Source: Mesorhizobium helmanticense (GTDB lineage: Bacteria > Pseudomonadota > Alphaproteobacteria > Rhizobiales > Rhizobiaceae). Taken from it: a stretch of 64,000 nt of DNA. Position numbers and translations under genes: made by a program. The stretch covers positions 62,001 to 126,000 of the forward strand of contig NZ_PZJX01000026.1 of NCBI RefSeq assembly GCF_003034915.1. Direction: 5' to 3'. Positions 1 through 10,093 of the stretch are shown piece by piece (positions within the stretch are counted from its first letter, which is position 1; every line of letters starts with the position of its first letter). The notes beneath the pieces are model-generated. The model had not been told where the DNA came from and did no database searches. It saw only the letters and a list, made by a program, of their open reading frames with translations.

Positions 1-979
1 GCAGCAGATACTGCAGGCCGGCCCAGGCGGTCCGGTGCAGCTTGGCGTAGTTGTCATAGGTGTGGTCGCCGGTGCATTCGGCGATGACAAACAGGTCGAG
101 ATGGTCCTGCATGTTGGAACCGACGCCGGGTAGGTCATGGACCGGCGTCACGCCAACCGATTTCAGGTGGTCGGCCGGGCCGATGCCGGATTGCATCAGC
201 AGCTTCGGCGAGCCGATGGCGCCGGACGAGATGATCACTTCGCGTTCGGCGCGCAGGATTTTCTTCTCGCCGCCCGGCCTGTCGACGATCTCGACACCGA
301 TGGCGCGGCCTTTCTCGATGACGATGCGCGTCACCAGAACATCTGTTCTGACAGTCAGATTCTTGCGCGCGCGGATCGGCCTGAGATAGGCGACCGAAGC
401 GGAGGAGCGTTTGGCGTCCTTCTGCGTCAATTGATAATAGCCGACGCCTTCCTGGCTGATACCATTGAAATCCGGGTTGAAGGGGATGCCCATCTCCTGG
501 CCGGCGCGGAAATAGGCCTCGCAGATCGGCAGCGGCGCAATCGGATTGGAGACGCCGAGCGGACCCTGGTCGCCATGAAAATCGTTGGCGTAACGCTGGT
601 TGTTCTCGGCGCGCTTGAAATAGGGCAGCACGTCGCGATAGCCCCAGCCGGCAAGGCCTTCCTCCTTCTACCAGGCGTCGTAGTCGCGGGCGTTGCCGCG
701 CGTGTAGATCTGGGCGTTGATCGAGGAGCCGCCGCCGATGACCTTGGCCTGCGTGTACCAGAAGACGCGGTCCTTCATGTGCTTTTGCGGCACCGTCGAC
801 CAGCCCCAGGAGGCGATGCCCTTGGTCATCTTGGCGAAGCCGGCCGGCATATGGATCAGCGGATGCCAGTCCTTGCCGCCGGCTTCGAGCAGCAGCACGG
901 AGTTCGAGGGATCCTCGCTTAGCCGGTTGGCGAGAACGCAACCGGCCGGGCCGGCGCCAACGATGATGTAGTCGGTCAT
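1..979 (-). pseudogene. GMC-family FAD oxidoreductase (choline dehydrogenase-like), interrupted by an in-frame TAG; 3' end outside window
   Basis: FAD-dependent alcohol dehydrogenase of the GMC family. The N-terminus shows the dinucleotide-binding GAGPAGCVLANRL motif, then YTQAKVIGGGSS. After DYDAW the same frame has a TAG codon (668-670) and then continues open to the window edge with KEEGLAGWGY, DVLPYFKRAENNQRY and the second GMC signature GAIGSPKLLMQSGIG. The stop replaces one variable residue and the spacing to GWGY is normal for the family, so this is a point nonsense mutation, not a frameshift. It is the last visible gene of the operon, 12 bp after the SDR gene. Either a recent pseudogene or a base-call error; the codon alone cannot tell which. 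Confidence 0.8.
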
Positions 980-991
980 GGCGTCACCTGT

Positions 992-1753
992 TCACAGCCT
1001 CGGCACGGACAGCGCGCCGTCGACATTGATGATCGATCCCGTCGAAAAGCCGAGTTTCCCGCTGGCGAGTGCCGCGACCACGGCGCCGACATCGTAAGCC
1101 TCACCCCAGCGCCTGGCCGGCACCAGCCCGTCATCGATCAGTGCGTCATATTTGGCAGTGACGCCCGAGGTCATGTCGGTGCGGATAATGCCTGGCCGTA
1201 CTTCGAATACGCCAATATTTTCGGCTGCGAGCCTGAGCGCCAGGTTCTTCACCCACATCGAAAGCCCGGCCTTGGAAATGCAGTAGTCCGACCGTTCCGG
1301 CGAAGCCATTTCGGCGCTGACCGAGGTGACCGTGATGATCGATTTCGCATGATCGCTTGACGTGGCAAGCATTGCCTTGGCGACGGCCTGGCTGAGGAAG
1401 ACGGTGCCGCGCAGATTGATGCCCAGCGTGCGGTCGAAATTCTCTGGCTTCAGCTCCAGCAGGTCGCCGCGCACGACCGCGCCGACGCCGGCATTGCTGA
1501 CCAGACAGTCGATGCGGCCGAAGGCGCGCATGGCGGCACCGATAAGCGTTGTGTGATCGGAAAGGTTGGCAATATCACAGCGATGGTAGGCGAACGCTGC
1601 ACCACGCGTCGTGATGTTCTCTATAAGCCGTTTGGCGGGGTCGTCGGCAAGATCGGCGACCATGATGTCGAAGCCGGCATCCGCGAGCGCCTCGGCGCAG
1701 GCCAGCCCAATGCCGCGCGCGCCGCCGGTGACGATGGCCGCCGGGCGGGTCAT
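992..1753 (-). CDS. SDR-family NAD(P)-dependent dehydrogenase/reductase
   Basis: Classical short-chain dehydrogenase of 253 residues. The cofactor motif TGGARGIG is at residues 9-16, the NAG motif near 87-89 and the catalytic Tyr157/Lys161 in YCISK, preceded by Ser residues in TSVSAE. It probably interconverts an alcohol and a ketone. Its start overlaps the stop of the upstream GMC gene by 4 bp (ATGA), so the two are translationally coupled and belong to the catabolic operon. The substrate is not readable from the sequence. It resembles FabG-like proteins but sits in a sugar-transport operon, so a fatty-acid role is unlikely. Confidence 0.9.
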   Translation of the reverse strand: MTRPAAIVTGGARGIGLACAEALADAGFDIMVADLADDPAKRLIENITTRGAAFAYHRCDIANLSDHTTLIGAAMRAFGRIDCLVSNAGVGAVVRGDLLELKPENFDRTLGINLRGTVFLSQAVAKAMLATSSDHAKSIITVTSVSAEMASPERSDYCISKAGLSMWVKNLALRLAAENIGVFEVRPGIIRTDMTSGVTAKYDALIDDGLVPARRWGEAYDVGAVVAALASGKLGFSTGSIINVDGALSVPRL

Positions 1754-3267
1754 GCGACAAGCTCCGTCTTGCGGATATGGTCGGCGACGCGCAGTGCTTG
1801 CGCGGCGATCGACAAGGCCGGGTTCACAGCCGCCGAGTTCGGCAGAAAGCTCCCGTCGACGACGAACAAGTTCTTATGGTCGAACGAGCGGCAGAACGGA
1901 TCGAGCGGCGACGTCGCCGGATCGTCGCCCATCTTCACCGTGCCGCACTGGTGCGAAGGCGTGCGCTTGTCGAAGGCGCGAGAGAGCACGATCGGGTAAC
2001 CGCAGGCGCGAAAATTCTCGCGCATCACCTTGGTCAGCCCGTCGAGCGACTGCATGTTGGAGCGCCGCCATTGCATGACGATGTCCTTGCCGTCGACCAT
2101 GATGCGGCTTTCCGGATCGGGCAGGTCCTCGCACATCAGGTACCAGTCGACAGCATGGCCGGCCATGAAATCGAGCGCGAATTTGGGTGCGAATTTGACA
2201 TTGGCCTTGAGGATGTTGCCGTCGATCTTGCCGAGAAGCTGGACGTTGCCGAGCGGCTTGCCGCCCTTGCCGTCGGACAGATAATAGTCGTTCAGCATCA
2301 GCGTCTTCTGGTAGACGGCATCATTCCTGCGGCGCGGATCGATCGCCAGCATGGCGCTCGAATTGTGGTTCATGAAGTTACGGCCGACCTGGTCGGAGTG
2401 GTTGGCGAGGCCCTTGCCGCTTCCCTTGCCGTTGTTGGGCGAGGGCGAGCGCAACAGGATGACAGCGGAATTGACCGCGCCGGCCGAAAGGATAACCAGC
2501 TTCGGCGATACTTTCTTCAGCGCTCCACTCTGGCGGTAGTGTACGGCGGCAACGTTCTTGCCGTCCGCCGAGGCTTCGAGATACTCGACATAGGCGCCGG
2601 TCTCGAGCCGGATGTTGGTGTCTGTCAGCGCCGCCGTGAGTGGCCCTGACTGTGCGTCGATCTTGCCCGTGCCGGTGTTAGGGAAAGCATCCCAGCCCGT
2701 CTTGCCGTCCTTCAGCCAGGCTTCGATGTCGACGCCGAGCGGCAATGACGCCGGATGCAGGCCAAGGCCTTTCAGCTCGGCGCGAGCGCGGGCAATGGGT
2801 GCCTCGTCGGGAACCGGCTTGAACGCATAGGGAATAGAGTGGAACGGCTCGGTCGGATCCTCGCCGAGCGCGCCACGGACGCGAAACAATTGTTCGGCCT
2901 TCGAATACCAGGGCTCGAACTCGTCATAGGAAAACGGCCAGGCCGGCGACACGCCGCCGAAATGTTCCATGGCGAAGAAATCTTCACGGCGGTAACGGAT
3001 CAGCACGGCGCCGTAGAACTTCGAATTGCCGCCGACATAGTAATAATTGCCGGGGTTGAAGGCGGCACCTCCGGCCTCGCGCCACATCTCCTTTGGCCGG
3101 TAGTGGCCGTCGACGAAGATGGCGCGGGTGTCGCGCGTATGCGGTGTCGCCGGCAGCTTCTCGCCACGCTCCAGCATCAGGATCGAAGCGCCGCTGCCGG
3201 CCAGGCCCGAGGCGATCGTGGCGCCGCCGATGCCGGAGCCGATGATGACGATGTCCGGGTTGCTCAT
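1750..3267 (-). CDS. GMC-family FAD-dependent oxidoreductase
   Basis: 505-residue FAD oxidoreductase acting on a CH-OH donor. The FAD-binding GSGIGG is at residues 10-15. The C-terminal catalytic pair of the family is present: His439 in HQCGT and Asn482 in AAVNPALSI. It resembles the large flavoprotein subunits of gluconate or fructose dehydrogenases more than choline dehydrogenase, but no small or cytochrome subunit lies nearby and no Tat signal is seen, so it is probably cytoplasmic. It starts 4 bp after the ABC ATPase gene and overlaps the SDR gene, all in one operon. Confidence 0.88.
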   Translation of the reverse strand: MSNPDIVIIGSGIGGATIASGLAGSGASILMLERGEKLPATPHTRDTRAIFVDGHYRPKEMWREAGGAAFNPGNYYYVGGNSKFYGAVLIRYRREDFFAMEHFGGVSPAWPFSYDEFEPWYSKAEQLFRVRGALGEDPTEPFHSIPYAFKPVPDEAPIARARAELKGLGLHPASLPLGVDIEAWLKDGKTGWDAFPNTGTGKIDAQSGPLTAALTDTNIRLETGAYVEYLEASADGKNVAAVHYRQSGALKKVSPKLVILSAGAVNSAVILLRSPSPNNGKGSGKGLANHSDQVGRNFMNHNSSAMLAIDPRRRNDAVYQKTLMLNDYYLSDGKGGKPLGNVQLLGKIDGNILKANVKFAPKFALDFMAGHAVDWYLMCEDLPDPESRIMVDGKDIVMQWRRSNMQSLDGLTKVMRENFRACGYPIVLSRAFDKRTPSHQCGTVKMGDDPATSPLDPFCRSFDHKNLFVVDGSFLPNSAAVNPALSIAAQALRVADHIRKTELVA

Positions 3268-3271
3268 GGCG

Positions 3272-4387
3272 CTAAAGGATGCGGTTCTCGGTCGCCGGGT
3301 CGAAGAACACCGCCTTGGTCAGGTTGAAGGCGAGCGGCGTCATCGTTCCCGGCTGGATCTTGGCGTCGGCGCGCAGCCGCGCCACCACGGCCTTGCCGCC
3401 GAGATTGGTGACGGCGAAAGTGTCGGAGCCGGCCGGCTCGATCACCTCGATATGGCAGTCGGCGGTGGCGATGTTCGAGGCGTTGCGCTCGGCCCCTTCC
3501 GGATCGGTCAGCGCTTCGGGGCGGACACCGAAGATGACCGGCTTGCCCTGGAATGCCGAGAGGCCTGCCGGCGGTTTGGCGAGCGGCAGCGAGATCGGCT
3601 CGCGCCCGTCGCGCTGCAGCACCACCGACAGTCCGCCGCCATTGCCGCCGATCGTCGCCGGCACCAGGTTCATCGCCGGAGAGCCCATGAAGTCGGCGAC
3701 GAAGATATTGGTCGGATTGTTGTAGATCTCGGCCGGCGTGCCGAACTGCTGCACCTCGCCGTCGCGCATCACTGCGATCTTGGTGGCCAGCGTCATCGCC
3801 TCGATCTGGTCATGGGTAACATAGACGATCGTGGTGCCGGTGGTGGCGTGCAGGCGCTTGATCTCGATGCGCATGTCGACACGCAGCTTGGCGTCGAGAT
3901 TGGACAAAGGTTCGTCGAACAGAAACAGCTTGGGGTCGCGTACCAGCGCGCGGCCCATGGCGACGCGCTGGCGCTGGCCGCCGGAAAGCTGGCTCGGCTT
4001 GCGCTGCAAGAGGTGGCCGATCTGCAGCACCTTGGCCACCTTGTCGATCGCCTTCTGGCGTTCGGCAGCGGGTACGCCGCGCATCTCCATGCCGAAGGCG
4101 ATGTTTCCGGCCACCGTCATGTTCGGATAGAGCGCATAGCTCTGGAACACCATGGCGATGTCGCGCTTCGACGGATGCAGATCGTTAATCGTGCGGCCAT
4201 CGACGCGGATCTCGCCTTCGGTGATGGTTTCCAGACCGGCGATGGTGTTGAGCAAGGTCGACTTGCCGCAGCCGGACGGACCGACCAGCACGAGGAAGCC
4301 GCCCTTTTCGAGATCGACGTCGATGCCTTTCAGGATCTCGACCGATCCGAACCGCTTCTTCAGCCCATCAATTTCCAGAAAAGCCAT
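3272..4387 (-). CDS. CUT1-type sugar ABC transporter ATP-binding protein (UgpC/MsmK/MalK-like)
   Basis: 371-residue ATPase energising carbohydrate import with the two permeases just upstream. Walker A GPSGCGKS is at 36-43, the signature LSGGQRQRV at 134-142, Walker B LFLFDEP at 154-160 and the switch His at about 192. The C-terminal third is a TOBE/OB regulatory domain (VIFGVRPEAL), as in MalK and UgpC. It is separated from the permease by 4 bp and from the downstream GMC gene by 4 bp. Family assignment is firm; the transported sugar is not determined. Confidence 0.95.
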   Translation of the reverse strand: MAFLEIDGLKKRFGSVEILKGIDVDLEKGGFLVLVGPSGCGKSTLLNTIAGLETITEGEIRVDGRTINDLHPSKRDIAMVFQSYALYPNMTVAGNIAFGMEMRGVPAAERQKAIDKVAKVLQIGHLLQRKPSQLSGGQRQRVAMGRALVRDPKLFLFDEPLSNLDAKLRVDMRIEIKRLHATTGTTIVYVTHDQIEAMTLATKIAVMRDGEVQQFGTPAEIYNNPTNIFVADFMGSPAMNLVPATIGGNGGGLSVVLQRDGREPISLPLAKPPAGLSAFQGKPVIFGVRPEALTDPEGAERNASNIATADCHIEVIEPAGSDTFAVTNLGGKAVVARLRADAKIQPGTMTPLAFNLTKAVFFDPATENRIL

Positions 4388-4391
4388 CCGA

Positions 4392-5336
4392 TTATCCTTT
4401 GACGGCGCCGGCCATCAGGCCGCGCACGAAGTAGCGGCCAGCGAGCACGTAGACGAGGAGGGTCGGCAGTGCCGCGATCATCGCGGCCGCCATGTTGACG
4501 TTGTATTCGACGACGCCGGTCGAGGTGTTGACGACGTTGTTCAGCGCCACCGTCATCGGCATGGAGTCGCCGGTGCCGGCATAGGCGGAGGCGAACAGGA
4601 AGTCGTTCCAGATGTTGGTGAACTGGTAGATCACGGTGACGACGAAGATAGGCATCGAGTTCGGCAGCATGATGCGCCGGAAGATCTGGAAGAAGGAGGC
4701 GCCATCGACCTGCGCCGCCTTGATCAGTTCGGTCGGGAACGCTTCGTAGTAGTTGCGGAAGAACAGCGTGGTAAAGCCAAGGCCGTAGACGACGTGGACG
4801 AAGACCAGGTTGACGGTCGGATTGCCCAGCCCGAACGTCAGTCCGGTGGCATTCTGCAGCGTCACGCCAAAACGGCCGAGGCTGCCGAGGATCGTCGCCA
4901 TCGGCAACAGCACCGACTGGAACGGGATGAAGCAGGCAAACAGCATCAGCCCGAACACCAGCGTGTGGCCGCGGAAGCGCCATTTGGTCAGGACATAGCC
5001 GTTGAGCGCGCCGAGCAGCGTCGAGATCAGCACCGCAGGAACCACCATCTTGATGGAGTTCCAGAAATAGCCCTTGATGCCGGCGCAGGTCAGGCCGACG
5101 CAGGTCTCGCCCCACGCTTTCAGCCATGGCTCGAAGGTCGGCGCCCTGGGCAAGGACAGCATGTTGCCGTTCTGGATCTCATCCATGGTCTTGAACGAGG
5201 TCACCAGCATGACGAACAGCGGCATCAGGTAGAACAGCGCGAACAGCGCCAGGAGCCCGTAGATGACGATGCGGTTCAGGGTCTTGGTGTTGGTGCCGCC
5301 GGTATCCTGGCGAGCGGTCGTGGTGACGACGCTCAT
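4392..5336 (-). CDS. Sugar ABC transporter permease, MalG type
   Basis: 314-residue inner-membrane permease with six predicted hydrophobic segments. The first follows a short cytoplasmic N-terminus, at about residues 28-46. The cytoplasmic EAA loop that docks on the ATPase is seen as ELIKAAQVDGASFFQIFRR. It forms the transport channel together with the MalF-type partner, whose stop codon it overlaps by 4 bp (ATGA). Confidence 0.94.
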   Translation of the reverse strand: MSVVTTTARQDTGGTNTKTLNRIVIYGLLALFALFYLMPLFVMLVTSFKTMDEIQNGNMLSLPRAPTFEPWLKAWGETCVGLTCAGIKGYFWNSIKMVVPAVLISTLLGALNGYVLTKWRFRGHTLVFGLMLFACFIPFQSVLLPMATILGSLGRFGVTLQNATGLTFGLGNPTVNLVFVHVVYGLGFTTLFFRNYYEAFPTELIKAAQVDGASFFQIFRRIMLPNSMPIFVVTVIYQFTNIWNDFLFASAYAGTGDSMPMTVALNNVVNTSTGVVEYNVNMAAAMIAALPTLLVYVLAGRYFVRGLMAGAVKG

Positions 5337-6292
5337 CGCGGCTTCTCCCTGAGCTCGGAATAGAGATAGGGGACGATGATCGCGGTGATGGTCATCAGCA
5401 TGATCACGGCGCTGGCCGAGCCGACGGCCATCTCGTTGCGCTTGAAAGTGTACTCATACATGAAGTTGGACGGCAGCCAGGCCGAGCCGCCCGGGCCGCC
5501 GCTGGTGAGTGCTACGACCAGATCGTAGGACTTGATGGCAAGGTGCGCGAGCACGATGAAGGCCGAGAGGAACACCGGCCTGAGCAACGGGATGACGATG
5601 CGGCGGTACAGCTGGAAAGTGGTGGCGCCATCGATCTGCGCCGCCTTCATGATCTCGCCGTCGATGCCGCGCAGGCCGGCCAGGAACATCGCCATGATGA
5701 AGCCGGAGGCCTGCCAGACGCCGGCGATGACCACCGTGTAGATGACGAAATCCTTGTTCTTGATCCAGTCGAAATGGAAGCTCGTCCAGCCCCATTGATG
5801 CAACGTCTGCTCGAGGCCGAGACCGGGGTCGAGGAACCATTTCCAGGCAACACCGGTGACGATGAAGGACAGCGCCATCGGGTAGAGATAGATAGGCCTC
5901 AGCATGCCTTCGCCGCGGATCTTCTGATCGAGCAGGATCGCCAGGAACAGGCCGAGCGCCAGGCAGATGAAGATGTAGAGAAAGCCGAAGATGCCCATGT
6001 TGGTGATCGAGGTGTACCAGCTCGACGGCGGATCGCTCTCGAAGGTCCAGCGCCAGAGCCGCTGATAGGCGCGCGGCCCGGTGATCGCGTAGGACGGGAA
6101 GGTCTTGGAATTGGTAAAGGACAGATAGATCGTCCACAGGATGAAGCCGTAGACGAAGACGATGGTGGCGGCGAAACTCGGCGCCAGCACGATCTTCGGC
6201 AAGGCGTCCTGCAGGCGCGAGCGCACCGAGGCGCTCGGGCGGCTGTCATGCTCCGGCGTCAGCGTCATACTGGTTTCAGCAACAGTGCTCAT
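5333..6292 (-). CDS. Sugar ABC transporter permease, MalF type
   Basis: Inner-membrane permease of about 319 residues, partner of the MalG-type protein. The EAA loop reads EIMKAAQIDGATTFQLYRR. I start it at the ATG at 6292 (MSTVAETSMTLTPEH) because the codons upstream are low-hydrophobicity filler and a GGGATG ribosome-binding sequence precedes this ATG. A long open extension to 6412 exists but would run into the hairpin after the binding-protein gene. Confidence 0.9.
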   Translation of the reverse strand: MSTVAETSMTLTPEHDSRPSASVRSRLQDALPKIVLAPSFAATIVFVYGFILWTIYLSFTNSKTFPSYAITGPRAYQRLWRWTFESDPPSSWYTSITNMGIFGFLYIFICLALGLFLAILLDQKIRGEGMLRPIYLYPMALSFIVTGVAWKWFLDPGLGLEQTLHQWGWTSFHFDWIKNKDFVIYTVVIAGVWQASGFIMAMFLAGLRGIDGEIMKAAQIDGATTFQLYRRIVIPLLRPVFLSAFIVLAHLAIKSYDLVVALTSGGPGGSAWLPSNFMYEYTFKRNEMAVGSASAVIMLMTITAIIVPYLYSELREKPR

Positions 6293-6422
6293 CGGTTCAT
6301 CCCGTTTCGTGCGCCTGTCCCGGCGAGGCCAGGGACAGGATAGCGCAAGCGGAGCCCTGGGATCGCGGATTGGCCGGCACATAAGTGCGCAGACCAGGAC
6401 AGCCGCCACCATGCCCCAAGGG

Positions 6423-6450
6423 AGGCCTTCCCCACTGGCGGGGAAGGCCT
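6423..6450 (-). terminator. Perfect 11-bp hairpin after the binding-protein gene
   Basis: AGGCCTTCCCC (6423-6433) and GGGGAAGGCCT (6440-6450) pair perfectly around a 6-nt loop. No T-run follows on the minus strand. It lies between the binding-protein stop (6467) and the permease start (6292), a typical place for an mRNA-stabilising or attenuating hairpin that keeps binding protein in excess over permease. Confidence 0.7.
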
Positions 6451-6466
6451 GTGACGTGGCGAACGC

Positions 6467-7720
6467 TTACTTGGCGTCGTCGATCGCCTTGACCAATTCG
6501 GTCACGGCTTCGTCCGAGGTCTTGATCTGACCATGGACGAATTTCGAGACGACGTCCTTGTAGGCATTGGCAACCGCCGGAGGCGCGCCATAGCCTTGCG
6601 CCAGCGAGCCGAACAGCGTGCCGCCTTCATTGGCGGCCTTCAGGTCGGCCATGCCCTTTTTTCCGCAAGCGTCGAAGTCGGTGTCAGGCACGTCGGTGCG
6701 GGCCGGAACCGAACCCTTGACGACGTTGAAGGCCGACTGGAAGCTCTTCGACAGCGTGGCGGTGGCGAGTGCCACCTGGGCGGCCTTGCGGTCGTCCGGG
6801 ACGTTGAACATGCCGAACATGTCGGAGTTGTAGATCACGCTGCCATCGGTGCCGGGGAAGCGATAGCAGAGGAAGTCGGTGCCCGGGGCCTTCTTGGCGG
6901 CGTTGAATTCGCCCTTGGCCCAGTCACCCATGACCTGCACCAGCGCATCGCCCTTGATGACCATGGCGGTGGCGAGGTTCCAGTCGCGGCCCGAGAAGTT
7001 CGGGTCGACATAGGTGACCAGCTTGGCGAGGTTGTCGAACGACTTCTTCATCGTGTCGGACTTCAAGGATTCCTCGTCGAGGTCGTTGAAGGCCTTCTTG
7101 TAGAACTCGGGTCCGCCGGTCGACAGCACGACCGAGTCGAACATGGTGGCTTCCTGCCAGTTCTGGCCGCCGAGAGCGAGCGGGATGACGCCAGCCGCCT
7201 TGGCCTTGTCGAGCAGTGCCACGAAATCGTCGAAGGTCTTCGGCTCGGTGCCGCCGATCTTGTCCATCACCGCCTTGTTGATCCACAGCCAGTTGACCGA
7301 GTGGACGTTGACCGGAGCCGCGACCCACTTGCCGTCATAGACCGAGAACTTCTGCAGGGCCACTGGGACGGACTTGTCCCAGCCTTCCTTTACCGCCGTC
7401 TCGGTCAGGTCGCCCATTACGCCGGCGGCGGCATAATCGAGCACGGTGTAGCCGAGCATCTGTGAGGCCGTCGGATAGTTGCCGGCCGCGACCATTGCCT
7501 TCAGCGCGGTCATGGCGGCGTCACCGCCGCCGCCGGCCACCGGCACGTCCTTCCAGGCATAACCTTCCTTGGACAGATCCTCCTTGAGCACGTTTAGGGC
7601 AGCCGCTTCGCCGCCCGACGTCCACCAGTGCAGCATCTGCACTTCCTTGACGTCCTCGGCATGGGCCGCGAAGGCAAGGCCCGATGCGAGAGCCGTTCCG
7701 ATAAGCAGTTTGCGCAACAT
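6467..7720 (-). CDS. Sugar ABC transporter substrate-binding protein (CUT1)
   Basis: Periplasmic binding protein of about 417 residues. It opens with a Sec signal peptide ([21 protein letters not shown], cleavage expected after AHA) and continues as a family 1 extracellular solute-binding protein ([17 protein letters not shown] near the mature N-terminus). The start at 7720 is set by an excellent ribosome-binding sequence, GGGAGGAAGTAC, directly upstream. It delivers the substrate to the permeases encoded downstream. A hairpin lies on each side of the gene, which suggests its mRNA segment is protected. Confidence 0.94.
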   Translation of the reverse strand: MLRKLLIGTALASGLAFAAHAEDVKEVQMLHWWTSGGEAAALNVLKEDLSKEGYAWKDVPVAGGGGDAAMTALKAMVAAGNYPTASQMLGYTVLDYAAAGVMGDLTETAVKEGWDKSVPVALQKFSVYDGKWVAAPVNVHSVNWLWINKAVMDKIGGTEPKTFDDFVALLDKAKAAGVIPLALGGQNWQEATMFDSVVLSTGGPEFYKKAFNDLDEESLKSDTMKKSFDNLAKLVTYVDPNFSGRDWNLATAMVIKGDALVQVMGDWAKGEFNAAKKAPGTDFLCYRFPGTDGSVIYNSDMFGMFNVPDDRKAAQVALATATLSKSFQSAFNVVKGSVPARTDVPDTDFDACGKKGMADLKAANEGGTLFGSLAQGYGAPPAVANAYKDVVSKFVHGQIKTSDEAVTELVKAIDDAK

Positions 7721-7748
7721 GTACTTCCTCCCTTGTTGCATTACACGA

Positions 7749-7766
7749 CCGGCGGATGTCCGCCGG
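7749..7766 (-). promoter_or_regulatory. Short GC-rich hairpin in front of the binding-protein gene
   Basis: CCGGCGG (7749-7755) pairs with CCGCCGG (7760-7766) around a 4-nt loop, in the 58-bp gap between the aldehyde dehydrogenase stop and the binding-protein ribosome-binding site. It may be an mRNA processing or stability element. Confidence 0.5.
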
Positions 7767-7778
7767 GTACTTCCCAAC

Positions 7779-9290
7779 TCAGCCGAGCCACCATCCGGTG
7801 CGCTGGCCGCGATGAAACTGGATCGTCTTTTCCTCGGTATAGTCCTCGACGGCGCGTTTGCCGAGTTCGCGTCCGAGACCGGACTGCTTGTAGCCCCCGA
7901 AAGGCAATTCGGGATAACCTTCCATGAACGTGTTCACCCAAACGGTTCCCGAACGCACATTCCGCGCCACCGACATGCAGGTGTCGATGCTGGCGCTCCA
8001 CACGCCCGCCGACAAACCATAGGGCGTGTTGTTGGCGATGCGCAACGCCTCTTCAATCGATTCAAAGGTGAGCACGGAGAGCACCGGACCGAACACTTCC
8101 TCGCGCGCGATGGCCATGTCCTCGGTCACGCCACGGATGATGGTCGGGTCGAGGTATTGGCCGGCGTTGGACGTCAACTGCTTGCCGCCGCTGTAGATAT
8201 CGCTGCCGTCGCTTGCGGCCGCCGTTACATAGCCAGCTACCTTGGCCAGATGGTCCGGCGAGATCATCGCGCCGACCTTGGTGCGGTCGTCCAGCGGATC
8301 ACCCACGGTCACCTTGGCGGCGAGCGCCTTGACGGCACCGAGGAAGTCGTCGGCAATCGCCTCATGCACGATCAGCCGGCTGCCGGCATTGCAGCATTCG
8401 CCGGCGTTGAAGAAGCCGCCGAACACCGCCGCGTCGGCGGCGGCTTCGAGGTCGGCATCGGGAAAGACGATCTGGCCGTTCTTGCCGCCGAGTTCCATCG
8501 AGACCTTCTTCAGCGATTGCGCGGCTGAGGCCATCGTCATTTTGCCGACACGGGTGGAGCCGGTGAACGACACCATCTCGACCAGGGGATGGCTGACCAT
8601 CGGCGCACCGACATCACTGCCCAAACCAGCGAGGATGTTGACGACGCCATCGGGCAAGCCCGCCTGCATCAGGATGTCGCCAAGCACGAAGGTCGAGGCA
8701 GACGTCATTTCGCTCGGCTTGACGACGGCCGTGCAGCCGGCGGCGAGCGCGAAGGGCAGTTTCTGGCTGACGATCAGGAACGGGAAATTCCACGGCGTGA
8801 TGATCGAGACGACGCCGATCGGCTCGCGCAGCACAACGCCCAGCATGGCGTCGCCAAGATTGGCGTAGGAGTCGCCGGAGAGCGTGCGGGCGAGCGATGC
8901 GGCATAGCGCCAGATGTCGACGGCGCCGCCGATCTCGCCACGCGCCTGGGCGATCGGCTTGCCGGACTCCAGCGCATCGAGCCGGGCGATCTCCTCCAGC
9001 CGGGCTTCGATCAGGTCCGCCGCCTTGAGCAGGATCGTGGCGCGCTCGCCCGCTTTCATACGCGGCCATGGGCCGGTCTCGAATGCCTTGTGGGCGGCGA
9101 TCACCGCAGCCTCGACATCCGCCTCGCCAGCCTGCGCATAGCGCGAAACAGTGAAGCCGTGGCCGGGACTCTTGCGCTCCAAAGTACGACCGTCGCGGGC
9201 GTCGACATGCTTGCCGTCGATCAGCAGCCGGTAGCTCTTCGGCGCTGTGGATGCCTCGGCGGGCATGGCGATGTTGAGGGGCAAGTTCAT
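7779..9290 (-). CDS. NAD(P)-dependent aldehyde dehydrogenase
   Basis: 503-residue aldehyde dehydrogenase oxidising an aldehyde to the acid. The Rossmann contact TPWNFP is at about 165-170, FTGSTRVGK at 242-250, the general base Glu266 in SMELGGK, and the catalytic Cys300 within [11 protein letters not shown]. Two adjacent cysteines are present; spacing from the conserved Asn points to the second as nucleophile. It lies 26 bp after the enoyl-CoA hydratase gene in the operon. It could make the carboxylate that the CoA-transferase activates. Confidence 0.92.
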   Translation of the reverse strand: MNLPLNIAMPAEASTAPKSYRLLIDGKHVDARDGRTLERKSPGHGFTVSRYAQAGEADVEAAVIAAHKAFETGPWPRMKAGERATILLKAADLIEARLEEIARLDALESGKPIAQARGEIGGAVDIWRYAASLARTLSGDSYANLGDAMLGVVLREPIGVVSIITPWNFPFLIVSQKLPFALAAGCTAVVKPSEMTSASTFVLGDILMQAGLPDGVVNILAGLGSDVGAPMVSHPLVEMVSFTGSTRVGKMTMASAAQSLKKVSMELGGKNGQIVFPDADLEAAADAAVFGGFFNAGECCNAGSRLIVHEAIADDFLGAVKALAAKVTVGDPLDDRTKVGAMISPDHLAKVAGYVTAAASDGSDIYSGGKQLTSNAGQYLDPTIIRGVTEDMAIAREEVFGPVLSVLTFESIEEALRIANNTPYGLSAGVWSASIDTCMSVARNVRSGTVWVNTFMEGYPELPFGGYKQSGLGRELGKRAVEDYTEEKTIQFHRGQRTGWWLG

Positions 9291-9316
9291 GTGATTTCTA
9301 GATTCCGCCTGTTGCT

Positions 9317-10093
9317 CTAAGATCTTGAAAACGCTGGTTTCTGCTTGGTCTTGAAAGCGCCGACGCCGGCCTTGAGGTCACCGGTCATGGCGATGAAGCC
9401 GCTGGCCAGCGCTTCCGTCGCGGCGGCACTTTCCTCGCCTTCCGCGACCGCAATCATCAGCTTGGCAGCCTCGGTCGCCAGTGGCCCGCGCTCGGCGATT
9501 TTTTCTCCCCACGCCTCGGCTTCGGCGCGTGCCTTGCCGGCCTCCATCACGCGGTCAACGATGCCCAGGGCGAGCGCCTCCGAGGCGAGAAAGACCTCGC
9601 CGCCGAGCGTCATGCGGCGCACGATCTGGGCGCCGAAGCGGCGCACCGCACGCTGCGTGCCGGACCAGCCGGGGACGACGCCGATCGAGGTTTCGGGAAA
9701 GCCGAGTTTGACCTGCGCTTCGGCGAGGCGAAAATCGCAAGCGGCCGCCAGTTCCAGTCCACCGCCCAGCGCATGGCCGGACAGCACGGCAATGGTCGGC
9801 TGCCTGAGCCGCGCCAGCCGGTCGAAGACACGGTGGCCATAGCGCACCCATTGCGCCTGGAAATCGGCGGCGCTCATTTGAGCCCAGGCCTCGACATCGC
9901 CGCCGGCGCAAAAGCCCTTGCCTTCACCGCAGAGCAACACGACACGCACGCCATCCGCGGCTTCGGCCTCGTCGAGTGCCGCCTCCAACGCTCGCAGCAT
10001 CGGAATGTCGAGGGCGTTGAATTTCTCCGGGCGGCGCAGCGTGACGATGCCGATGGCGCCGTCTATCTCGAAGGTGACAAGAGGCTCAGCCAT
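9317..10093 (-). CDS. Enoyl-CoA hydratase/isomerase (crotonase family)
   Basis: Crotonase-fold enzyme of about 258 residues. The oxyanion-hole and active-site regions read HALGGGLELAAACDFR and LGFPETSIGVVPGWSGTQR; both acidic residues expected of true hydratases (Glu in GGLELA and in FPETS) are present. The start at 10093 follows TTGGAGGCGCGC and overlaps the end of the CoA-transferase gene by 8 bp. An open extension to 10120 is less likely. It probably hydrates or dehydrates the CoA ester made by the neighbouring transferase. Confidence 0.92.
   Translation of the reverse strand: MAEPLVTFEIDGAIGIVTLRRPEKFNALDIPMLRALEAALDEAEAADGVRVVLLCGEGKGFCAGGDVEAWAQMSAADFQAQWVRYGHRVFDRLARLRQPTIAVLSGHALGGGLELAAACDFRLAEAQVKLGFPETSIGVVPGWSGTQRAVRRFGAQIVRRMTLGGEVFLASEALALGIVDRVMEAGKARAEAEAWGEKIAERGPLATEAAKLMIAVAEGEESAAATEALASGFIAMTGDLKAGVGAFKTKQKPAFSRS

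Noticed and set aside
668..670. TAG read-through as an unusual amino acid (pyrrolysine) or programmed recoding
   Set aside because: No recoding signal or Pyl genes are seen, and the position is not conserved in GMC enzymes. A mutation or read error is simpler.
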